Part shown: piece after piece, positions 1-6,202 of the stretch
Layout: the number at the start of each line of letters is the position of its first letter
Position numbering within the stretch: position 1 is the first letter of the stretch
Assembly (NCBI GenBank): GCA_916710115.1
Contig: CAKAOY010000063.1
Coordinates: 1-6,769 of the forward strand
Source of the DNA: an uncultured Bergeyella sp.
GTDB lineage: Bacteria > Bacteroidota > Bacteroidia > Flavobacteriales > Weeksellaceae
DNA length: 6,769 bases
Direction: 5' to 3'
The notes under the pieces: model-generated
What the model was told of the DNA's origin: nothing
Database searches by the model: none
The model's input: the letters and a program-made list of their open reading frames with translations, nothing else
Made by a program: the position numbers and the translations under genes

Positions 1-321
1 ATTGTAGATTTGGCCAAGAAAATGATTAAACTTTATGGATTAGAAGAGGATAATGATATAAAAATAGTCTATACAGGGCTTCGTCCAGGTGAAAAACTTT
101 ATGAGGAGTTACTAAGCGATAATACAAAAAATATTCCGACACCCTACAAGAAAATAATGATATCAAAAGACCCACCAATGGCTATTGAAGAGATTAATAC
201 TTTGGTGAGTGAGTTGGTGGAAGAGGCAAAAGGAAATGATAGAATGGAAGTAGTGCGAAAACTAAAAAAAGTTGTAAAGAATTTTAAGTCTAACAATTCC
301 ATTTATGAGTGTTTAGATTAG
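1..321 (+). CDS. 3' end of CapD/WbpM/FlaA1-type nucleotide-sugar dehydratase/epimerase (partial)
   Basis: The frame is open from base 1 and ends at TAG 319-321, leaving the last 106 residues of a protein that begins upstream of the window. The TTG at 10-12 is an internal Leu codon, not a start. The fragment begins IVDLAKKMIKLYG and carries the stretch TGLRPGEKLYEELL, then a KIMI segment and the ending FKSNNSIYECLD; this order is typical of the C-terminus of the CapD/WbpM/FlaA1 family (Polysacc_synt_2). Family members are NAD(P)-dependent short-chain dehydrogenase-type enzymes acting on UDP-GlcNAc or related UDP-sugars (4,6-dehydratase, sometimes 5-epimerase). The Rossmann fold and catalytic residues lie outside the window, so the exact reaction, and whether this is the short soluble or the long membrane-anchored form, cannot be told. 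Its position just before wza fits a capsule sugar-precursor role. Confidence 0.88.
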   Translation: MVDLAKKMIKLYGLEEDNDIKIVYTGLRPGEKLYEELLSDNTKNIPTPYKKIMISKDPPMAIEEINTLVSELVEEAKGNDRMEVVRKLKKVVKNFKSNNSIYECLD

Positions 322-347
322 TTTAAAATAGTATATTTGCATTAAAC
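321..347. repeat. Short inverted repeat around the -7 box
   Basis: GTTTAA at 321-326 is the exact reverse complement of TTAAAC at 342-347, with a 15-base spacer holding the TATATTTG box almost centrally. It could be an operator for a dimeric regulator or a weak hairpin. Six-base AT-rich arms occur often by chance, there is no GC-rich stem or U-tract, and it is unlikely to be a terminator for the upstream gene. Confidence 0.2.
332..339 (+). promoter_or_regulatory. Candidate Bacteroidota promoter -7 box upstream of wza
   Basis: TATATTTG at 332-339 matches the Bacteroidota/Flavobacteriia -7 consensus TAnnTTTG exactly and lies in the only sizeable intergenic gap of the window. A weak -33 candidate, TTTAG at 312-316, overlaps the end of the upstream gene; it lacks the usual TTG core, so the promoter may be weak or need an activator. 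Transcription would start near 344-347, giving a leader of about 28 bases before the ATG at 374. This box type is common by chance in AT-rich DNA; intergenic placement is the main support. Confidence 0.5.
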
Positions 348-373
348 ATAATTTGTATTTACTTTAAGATTAA

Positions 374-1198
374 ATGAGAAAAGCAATACGATATATTTTT
401 GGTATGGGAGGAATGCTCGTTTTGATGTTGTCTTGTAAGGCACAAAAAGATGAGATTTCTTATATGCAAAATATAGACAAACCAATGATGGAATTTGCTC
501 GGCAAAATATTTCTGTAAAATTGCAACCTAAGGATGAATTAGTGATTACAGCTTATGGAAATGATGCTGATTTGATGAAACCATTCAATCAAAACTATTC
601 CTCTTCCGAAATAGTAAGAACATCTCCAATGATAGCCAATATTCCTAATGGCGGACAAAATACTCAATTAGGAACAATGTATATTATTGATGACGAGGGA
701 AATATAAAATATCCGCTAATCGGAGAAATAAAAGTGAGTGGTCTTACAACCAATGAGGTGAAAAATGTATTGGAACAAAAAATGAAAAAATACATAAAAA
801 AACCATTAGTTGAAGTTCGTCTCAGAAGTTTTAGAATTGCCGTGATGGGAGAGGTAGCCAATCCATCTAACTATATGATACAAAGTGGGCAAAAAATCAG
901 TATTCTTGATGCTTTGGCAATGGCCGGTGATATTACTATTTATGGAAAACGGGATAATATATTGGTGCTAAGGGACGAAAATGGTAATATCACAAAACAT
1001 AGATTAGACTTGACAGACGCCGAGAGTATCAATTCACCATATTTCTATCTACAACAAAATGATGTTGTCTATGTAACCCCTAATAAAACAAGAAGAAATT
1101 CTTCTAAATTTGGTAGCCAAACAGGGGTTTATGTAACCATAGGCTCGGTTGTAATATCAACACTTATCACAATTTTAACACTATTTATCAGAAAGTAA
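374..1198 (+). CDS. wza: Wza-type outer-membrane polysaccharide export lipoprotein
   Basis: This 274-residue protein is the outer-membrane exit channel for the capsule polymer and would work with Wzc. The N-terminus is a lipoprotein signal: basic MRKAIR, a hydrophobic stretch (8-19) and lipobox LMLSC with the acylated Cys at 21. A Poly_export domain follows (about 47-150, with LQPKDELVITAYG near 50-62 and a YPLIGEIKVSGLT segment near 113-125), then one SLBB domain (about 154-235, opening IAVMGEVANPSNY). A hydrophobic segment at about 251-272 ends in RK. This is shorter than E. coli Wza (about 380 residues), which has a further soluble ring domain, but normal for Bacteroidota homologues, which usually show one SLBB domain and a C-terminal helix. 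The ATG at 374 is the natural start because the signal peptide begins directly there. It is 52 bases after the preceding gene and 9 bases before wzc. Confidence 0.93.
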   Translation: MRKAIRYIFGMGGMLVLMLSCKAQKDEISYMQNIDKPMMEFARQNISVKLQPKDELVITAYGNDADLMKPFNQNYSSSEIVRTSPMIANIPNGGQNTQLGTMYIIDDEGNIKYPLIGEIKVSGLTTNEVKNVLEQKMKKYIKKPLVEVRLRSFRIAVMGEVANPSNYMIQSGQKISILDALAMAGDITIYGKRDNILVLRDENGNITKHRLDLTDAESINSPYFYLQQNDVVYVTPNKTRRNSSKFGSQTGVYVTIGSVVISTLITILTLFIRK

Positions 1199-1207
1199 TC
1201 ATTGAAA

Positions 1208-3577
1208 ATGGATAATAAAAATATTGAAAATCAAGAGGAAATCAATATTCAAGGAATGATAGAACCGTTTCTACGAAAGTGGCAATGGTTTGTCCTTTCC
1301 GTGGTAATGGTATTGTTTCTTACTTTTATTTTCCTGAAAATAAAAAGCCCAATTTACAAAATATCCTCTACAATTCTGATAAAAGAAGCCAAAAGTAGTG
1401 GTGGAGGAAAAGACGATTTAGCAATGGGATTGCTCGGAGAACTTTCCGTATTTGGAGGTATGGGATCCAACTCAGTAGAAAATGAATTGGAAATCCTAAA
1501 ATCCAAAAAATTAATGAGAGATGTTGTCTTAAAAAATAATTTGCAAACCTCCGTATATGTCCTAAAATCATTAGGAAAAAAGGAGGTATATAAAGATAAA
1601 AGTCCAATCGTAGTAAGAATAATTAACGAAAATCTTGAAGAGAAATACCCCGAAAAACCAATACAATTAAATATTAAAGGTGATGCTGTGGAGTTAGTTT
1701 CCAAAGAATTGAGTAATTCACTGAAAACACAATTTGGAAGAGAAATAAAACTATCAGCTGTAACTTTTGTAATTGATAAAAATAAGAACTTCCGTCCAGA
1801 AAAAGATTTAGATTATAATCATTTGGAGATTTCGTTGGCTTCCATAGATAGCAGAGTTAGTAAATTGCAGGAAGAATATAGTGTGAATCTTGCTGATAAA
1901 AAAGCAACTGTAATAGCCCTAAATATTAATGTAGAAAATATAGAAAAAGGGAAGGATATTCTCAATGAATTAGTGAAATCCTATAATGCTGACGCTATTG
2001 AAGATAAGGATATTACGACCAAAAAGACTTTGGAGTTTATTGATGAAAGAATTAAATTAATTTCGGAGGAATTAGGGCAAGTAGAGAATAAGAAACAAGA
2101 TTTTAAGCAAAAAAATAAACTATCGGATATAGATACCGAAGTAAAATTAGGTCTCGAAACTAATGCAGATGCTCGCAAAAAGCAATTAGAGGTAGAAACT
2201 CAAATGAATATTAATAAAGCTCTTTTGAACTCAGTAGTGCATCTGAATGGGAATAGCCTTTTGCCGATAAATACTGGAGTGGAGAGTGCTGAAATTAACT
2301 CGGGGATAGATGCTTATAATAGATTGGTGTTGGAGAAAAATAGACTTTTGGAAAATGCTACCGACCAACATCCTGCTGTGGCAGAACTTAATAAGCAAAT
2401 CCAAGAATTGAAAAAGAATATAATCAACACACTTAATAAAAATAAGCAAAGCTTAGAAATTGCTAACTCGGAATATGCAACGGAATTGGCAAAGATAGAT
2501 GGGAAAATATCTAAGGTGCCATACTTGGAGAAAATTTTTAGAAATATTGAGAGAACTCAGCAAATTAAGGAAAATCTTTATCTTTTGTTATTGCAGAAAA
2601 AGGAAGAATCTGCAATAAGTCTCAATATTTCGGCGCCAAAGGCAAGAGTGGTAGATGTAGCTTATGCCTCTGAAAAGCCTATTGCTCCGAAAAAAATAAT
2701 TTATTATATTGGAGCGTTAATGCTCGGGTTGTTGGTACCGTTTTTGATAATCTATTTGAGACGATTGTTAAATGATAAAATTATTACAAAGCAGGATTTA
2801 GAGCGATTGGTGAAAGATAATATCTTGGTAGAGTTGCCAAGTATTCCTAAAAATGGTAGTGAATTAGTAGGGATAAATGACTTATCCTCTATGGCAGAGG
2901 CTTTTAGGATATTGATAACAAATCTAAAATTTAAACTTCCAAATAGAGAGAATGGTAGGGTAGTATTAGTAACTTCTACCGTGAAAGGTGAGGGGAAAAC
3001 ATTTGTGTCTATCAATACAGCATTGACATTGGCGGGAGGAAAGTCACGAGTAGTCATCATTGGTGCGGATATTAGAAATCCTCAATTACAGAGATATGAA
3101 CGAGAAAGTAGAAGATTAAAAGGACTTACGGAGTATCTTCACGGTGATTTGGATGTGCAGGAAATAATACATCAGTTCCCAAATAATGCTAATATGGATA
3201 TTATTTATTCGGGAATGATACCGCCGAATCCAACTGATTTATTGACAAATGGTAGATTTGGTACTCTTGTAGAGGAACTAAGACAAGATTATCAGTATAT
3301 TATCATAGATTCTGCTCCGTTGTTGCTTGTGCCGGATACCTTGTTAATTGCTGATACGGCAGATGCTACAATTTATGTGTCCCGTTCTAAACATACGAAG
3401 AATGACTTGATAGAGTTTGCAAATAAAAATATAAGAGAACATAAAATACATAATGTAGGATTTATTCTCAATGATGTTAATAAACACTTTTTTAGTTATG
3501 GACATAAATATAGCTATGGTTATCATAAAGAAAAGGAGCGTAAATCTTGGTGGAATAAAATTTTAAAATTTAAATAA
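1208..3577 (+). CDS. wzc: Wzc-type chain-length regulator and tyrosine autokinase (BY-kinase)
   Basis: An inner-membrane polysaccharide co-polymerase of 789 residues. It has a Wzz domain from about 12, TM1 at 27-46, a long Lys/Glu-rich coiled-coil periplasmic region (about 265-440), a GNVR-like segment (about 445-490, with KENLYLLLLQKKEESA), TM2 at about 497-516, and a cytoplasmic kinase domain from about 545. Kinase motifs are Walker A TSTVKGEGKT (589-598), Walker A' IIGADIRNP (617-625) and Walker B YIIIDSAP with Asp701. The tail has four tyrosines (764, 768, 770, 772), the presumed autophosphorylation cluster, then a basic WWNKILKFK end. Kinase and membrane parts are fused, as in Gram-negative Wzc. 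Cycles of phosphorylation control polymer length and export through Wza. ATG 1208 is preferred; an in-frame TTG at 1202 would add two residues. Two kinase motifs depart from consensus (see findings). No wzb phosphatase lies beside it. Confidence 0.94.
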   Translation: MDNKNIENQEEINIQGMIEPFLRKWQWFVLSVVMVLFLTFIFLKIKSPIYKISSTILIKEAKSSGGGKDDLAMGLLGELSVFGGMGSNSVENELEILKSKKLMRDVVLKNNLQTSVYVLKSLGKKEVYKDKSPIVVRIINENLEEKYPEKPIQLNIKGDAVELVSKELSNSLKTQFGREIKLSAVTFVIDKNKNFRPEKDLDYNHLEISLASIDSRVSKLQEEYSVNLADKKATVIALNINVENIEKGKDILNELVKSYNADAIEDKDITTKKTLEFIDERIKLISEELGQVENKKQDFKQKNKLSDIDTEVKLGLETNADARKKQLEVETQMNINKALLNSVVHLNGNSLLPINTGVESAEINSGIDAYNRLVLEKNRLLENATDQHPAVAELNKQIQELKKNIINTLNKNKQSLEIANSEYATELAKIDGKISKVPYLEKIFRNIERTQQIKENLYLLLLQKKEESAISLNISAPKARVVDVAYASEKPIAPKKIIYYIGALMLGLLVPFLIIYLRRLLNDKIITKQDLERLVKDNILVELPSIPKNGSELVGINDLSSMAEAFRILITNLKFKLPNRENGRVVLVTSTVKGEGKTFVSINTALTLAGGKSRVVIIGADIRNPQLQRYERESRRLKGLTEYLHGDLDVQEIIHQFPNNANMDIIYSGMIPPNPTDLLTNGRFGTLVEELRQDYQYIIIDSAPLLLVPDTLLIADTADATIYVSRSKHTKNDLIEFANKNIREHKIHNVGFILNDVNKHFFSYGHKYSYGYHKEKERKSWWNKILKFK

Positions 3578-3584
3578 TGAAAAT

Positions 3585-3926
3585 ATGGAACATGATATAA
3601 GACCTTGGGGGGAGTATTGGGTTTTGGAAGATGAAGCAAACTATAAAGTAAAAAGAATAAAAGTGAATGCAGGAGGAAGATTATCTCTACAATATCACCA
3701 CAAAAGAGGTGAAGTTTGGACAATTGTTTCTGGTGTGGGAACAGCTACTGTAGGTGATGAAATACGCGATTATAAGGCAGGCGAAGTAGTACAAATCCCA
3801 CAAGGGGTAGTGCATAGAATGGAAAATAGAACCACCGAGCCAATGTATTTCATAGAAGTGCAGTATGGAACTTATTTTGGAGAAGATGATATCGTAAGAA
3901 TAGAAGACGACTATAATAGAATTTAA
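3585..3926 (+). CDS. Stand-alone type II phosphomannose isomerase-like cupin
   Basis: This 113-residue protein corresponds to the C-terminal cupin (MannoseP_isomer) domain of bifunctional ManC/AlgA enzymes, which interconverts fructose-6-phosphate and mannose-6-phosphate. Family landmarks appear in order: RPWGEYWVLE (6-15), YKVKRI (20-25), GGRLSLQYHHKR (30-41), the full cupin motif 2 with Gly66, Pro72, Gly74, His77 and Asn81, and the terminal GEDDIVRIEDDY (99-110). Gln36, His38, Glu43 and His77 are the likely metal ligands, by analogy with the Gln/His/Glu/His set of phosphomannose isomerases. Two positions differ from the common HHHRAEHW segment: Lys40 and Val44. The start follows the wzc stop by 7 bases, and the stop is one base before manC, supporting joint action in GDP-mannose supply. 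Catalytic activity is inferred; it could instead be a regulatory or degenerate isomerase, or a sugar-phosphate-binding cupin. Confidence 0.85.
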   Translation: MEHDIRPWGEYWVLEDEANYKVKRIKVNAGGRLSLQYHHKRGEVWTIVSGVGTATVGDEIRDYKAGEVVQIPQGVVHRMENRTTEPMYFIEVQYGTYFGEDDIVRIEDDYNRI

Positions 3927-3927
3927 A

Positions 3928-4923
3928 ATGAAAATCGTAAATGTAGTCCTCACAGGAGGGGTAGGTAGCCGTCTTTGGCCTTTGTCTCGTAAGAATAAAC
4001 CTAAACAATATCTTAATTTAGTGGAAGGGAAATCACTTTTCCAGCAGACTATTTTGAGAAATAGAAAAATTTGTGATGAATTGATGATTATTGGAAATGT
4101 GGATAATTATACCCTTTCTCGTTCGTCTTTGGAGGATTTAAGAATAGAAAAGTATAAGGAAATTATAGAGGCTACTCCGCGTAATACAGCAGCAGCAATA
4201 GCTTTTGGTGCAATGGCTCTTGATAAGGAGGATATAATGTTCGTAACACCATCAGACCATTTAATAGAAGATGATGAAGTTTATCAATATGCAGTTAATC
4301 AAGCAATTGATTTAGCAAAAAAAGATAATATAGTTACTTTCGGATTAAAGCCGACAAAGCCCGAAACAGGCTATGGATATATTCATATAGAAGGAAATAA
4401 AGTGCTTGGATTCCGAGAAAAACCCAATAAAGATACTGCTGAAGAATTCCTAAAAGCAGGAAATTTTTATTGGAATTCAGGGATGTTCTGTTTCAAGGTG
4501 AAGGTGTTTTTGGATAAGTTACAGAAATATGCTCCCGAAGTTTTTGAAAAGGCAAAAGAGGCATTTAACAATATTCAAGATAATTTTCTACCATTGGAGG
4601 AAAGTTTAAAAATCCCATCTATATCAGTGGATTATGCCATAATGGAGCGAACTAAGAGACTACAGGCTGTCATAGGGACATTCTATTGGTCGGATATGGG
4701 GTCTTTTGAATCCATCTACGAATATTATCAATCCAAAGGATATAAGGTAGATAATAAAGGAAATATGGTGATAGGTACCCAGTTACATACCGAGTTTTTA
4801 GGGTTGGAGGATTGCATCTTGGTGCATACTGACGATGTTATTCTGATATTGAGAAGAGAAAAAGTACAAGATGTAAAAGGAATATATGAGCGGTTGGAGA
4901 AAGAAAATCCATCATTAGTATAG
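3928..4923 (+). CDS. manC: Mannose-1-phosphate guanylyltransferase (GDP-mannose pyrophosphorylase), cupin-less form
   Basis: This 331-residue cytoplasmic enzyme makes GDP-mannose from mannose-1-phosphate and GTP. It shows the nucleotidyltransferase signature GGVGSRLWPLSR (10-21) followed by PKQ (25-27), EATPRNTAAAIAFGAMAL (81-98), the metal-site region VTPSDHLI (106-113), ETGYGYIHIE (146-155), the sugar-phosphate motif FREKP (162-166), FYWNSGMF (180-187), SVDYAIMER (233-241) and WSDMGSF (254-260). Bifunctional family members run to about 470 residues with a C-terminal isomerase cupin. This one stops after the linker region (about 285-331), and the cupin is encoded separately just upstream. 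GDP-mannose may be used directly or feed GDP-fucose or related sugars if gmd/fcl-type genes lie outside the window. One base separates it from each neighbour, which suggests translational coupling. A phosphomannomutase (manB) is needed but not seen. Confidence 0.94.
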   Translation: MKIVNVVLTGGVGSRLWPLSRKNKPKQYLNLVEGKSLFQQTILRNRKICDELMIIGNVDNYTLSRSSLEDLRIEKYKEIIEATPRNTAAAIAFGAMALDKEDIMFVTPSDHLIEDDEVYQYAVNQAIDLAKKDNIVTFGLKPTKPETGYGYIHIEGNKVLGFREKPNKDTAEEFLKAGNFYWNSGMFCFKVKVFLDKLQKYAPEVFEKAKEAFNNIQDNFLPLEESLKIPSISVDYAIMERTKRLQAVIGTFYWSDMGSFESIYEYYQSKGYKVDNKGNMVIGTQLHTEFLGLEDCILVHTDDVILILRREKVQDVKGIYERLEKENPSLV

Positions 4924-4924
4924 T

Positions 4925-6196
4925 ATGAAACGAGGTGGGAGGCAAATCATATTTAATATATTTTATCTGTATAGTGTGCAAGGATTGAATTTGATACTCC
5001 CAATTCTTGTGTTACCTTATTTGATAAGAACCTTGTCGATAGAGGCATTTGGAAAATATAGTTTTGTATTTGCTTTTTCTCAGTTTGTGATGCTTTTTGT
5101 GGATTTTGGTTTTAATCTTTCTGCTACGAAAAAAATTGCTGAAAATATTGATAATCCGAAAGTAGTCAAAAGTGTTTATTGGAATGTTACACTCATAAAA
5201 TTGCTTCTTTCGGTGGTGTCACTACTTTTTGTATTTATTTTCGTGCTATTGGTTCCTAAAATTAGCCAGCACTTGGATGGTATTTTATATTCTTATATAA
5301 TGGTGTTAGGGACTGTTTTTTTTCCTATTTGGTGGTTTCAAGGGAATAATAAAATGCGAGAACTGAGCATTGTGAGTGCCGTGTCGAAGATAGTTTCTTA
5401 TCCTTTGATTTTTGTTTTTGTTCGGACGAAGGATGATTATAATAATGCTATCGTTATCCAATCGATGTCGTATTTTTTGGCAGGGATATTCTCGATAGTG
5501 TATCTATATAGAAATAATAGGGAATATTTCTCCGATTTGGAGTGGTTTGTTTCTCCAAGTAAATATATAGATGAGATGAAGGATTCTCTACCGATTTTCA
5601 TTTCAAATTCGTCTATTAGCCTTTATACAAATAGTCTCACGATATTTTTGGGAGTATTTTCAACGGAATATAATGTCGGGTTATTTGGAGCGATGGAAAA
5701 AATTGTTCGAGCAATATGTTTTGGGATTTTATCACCGATTAATCAAGTTTGTTTTCCGATTATTGCACAATTGAAGAAGAATGATTTTGTCCGAGCAAGG
5801 AGAGTTTTTCAGTGTGTTTTCTTATTTACTTTGGGGATGATGCTGATGGTGTATCTTGGTTTGTGGTATTTCAGAGAAGATGTTATGACTTATCTTTTTA
5901 AAGGTTTTAAGGGAGTGGATCCTCTATTGAGCATATTTTTATTGATAATATTTCCTATTTCATTGGGAGGTGTGTTGGGGCAGTTAGGCTTATTGGCTTT
6001 GGGTGGCAACCGAGAGAAAAGAGAATTCTCAAGAATATATACGATTGTTGGTGGGCTGAGCGTTCCTTTGTCTTTAGTGAGTATTTACTACTTTCATTTA
6101 GAGGGGGCTATAGCAGTAATGATACTTGTCGAGGTTGTTGTCTTTATGTTGTTTTTAGTGAAGATTATTCGTGCTGATTTTATTCAAAATAGATAA
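4925..6196 (+). CDS. wzx: Wzx-type polysaccharide repeat-unit flippase
   Basis: This 423-residue, strongly hydrophobic protein has about 12 predicted membrane segments (roughly 8-30, 43-60, 89-110, 118-137, 149-166, 177-195, 220-243, 250-275, 294-315, 333-355, 369-389 and 393-414). It belongs to the polysaccharide transporter (PST/Polysacc_synt, MOP superfamily) group. Family hallmarks are the N-terminal LPYLIRTLSIEAFGKYSFVFA-like stretch around 30-50, DFGFNLSATKKIA (60-72) and FPIWWFQGNNKM (133-144). It should flip undecaprenyl-diphosphate-linked repeat units from the cytoplasmic to the periplasmic face of the inner membrane. Length and topology are normal and no frameshift is seen. The ATG starts one base after the manC stop. 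Substrate cannot be read from sequence because flippases diverge with the repeat unit. An eight-T run lies at 5316-5323. Confidence 0.93.
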   Translation: MKRGGRQIIFNIFYLYSVQGLNLILPILVLPYLIRTLSIEAFGKYSFVFAFSQFVMLFVDFGFNLSATKKIAENIDNPKVVKSVYWNVTLIKLLLSVVSLLFVFIFVLLVPKISQHLDGILYSYIMVLGTVFFPIWWFQGNNKMRELSIVSAVSKIVSYPLIFVFVRTKDDYNNAIVIQSMSYFLAGIFSIVYLYRNNREYFSDLEWFVSPSKYIDEMKDSLPIFISNSSISLYTNSLTIFLGVFSTEYNVGLFGAMEKIVRAICFGILSPINQVCFPIIAQLKKNDFVRARRVFQCVFLFTLGMMLMVYLGLWYFREDVMTYLFKGFKGVDPLLSIFLLIIFPISLGGVLGQLGLLALGGNREKREFSRIYTIVGGLSVPLSLVSIYYFHLEGAIAVMILVEVVVFMLFLVKIIRADFIQNR

Positions 6197-6202
6197 AATG
6201 CA

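Noticed and set aside
10..321. The first gene as a complete 103-residue protein starting at TTG 10
   Set aside because: The frame is open to base 1 and the residues before position 10 (IVD) continue the family's helix, so this is the tail of a larger gene.
434..456. Possible surface-export signal (QKDE) after the Wza lipobox Cys, resembling the Capnocytophaga QKDDE signal
   Set aside because: The motif starts at +4 rather than +2, and a Lys-Asp pair ahead of a Y-x-Q motif is, as I recall, a common part of Bacteroidota Wza N-termini, so family conservation explains it better.
1105..1112. TAAATTTG as an internal promoter for wzc; similar TAGATTTG boxes at 5-12 and 3253-3260
   Set aside because: All lie within coding sequence, no convincing -33 element was seen for the one near wzc, and such 8-mers are expected repeatedly by chance in DNA this AT-rich.
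664..3953. Several open frames of 60-116 codons on the - strand within wza, wzc and the cupin gene
   Set aside because: They lie opposite well-supported genes, overlap each other, have low-complexity Phe/Ser/Leu/Ile-rich products typical of reverse-strand readings of AT-rich genes, and show no recognisable domain.
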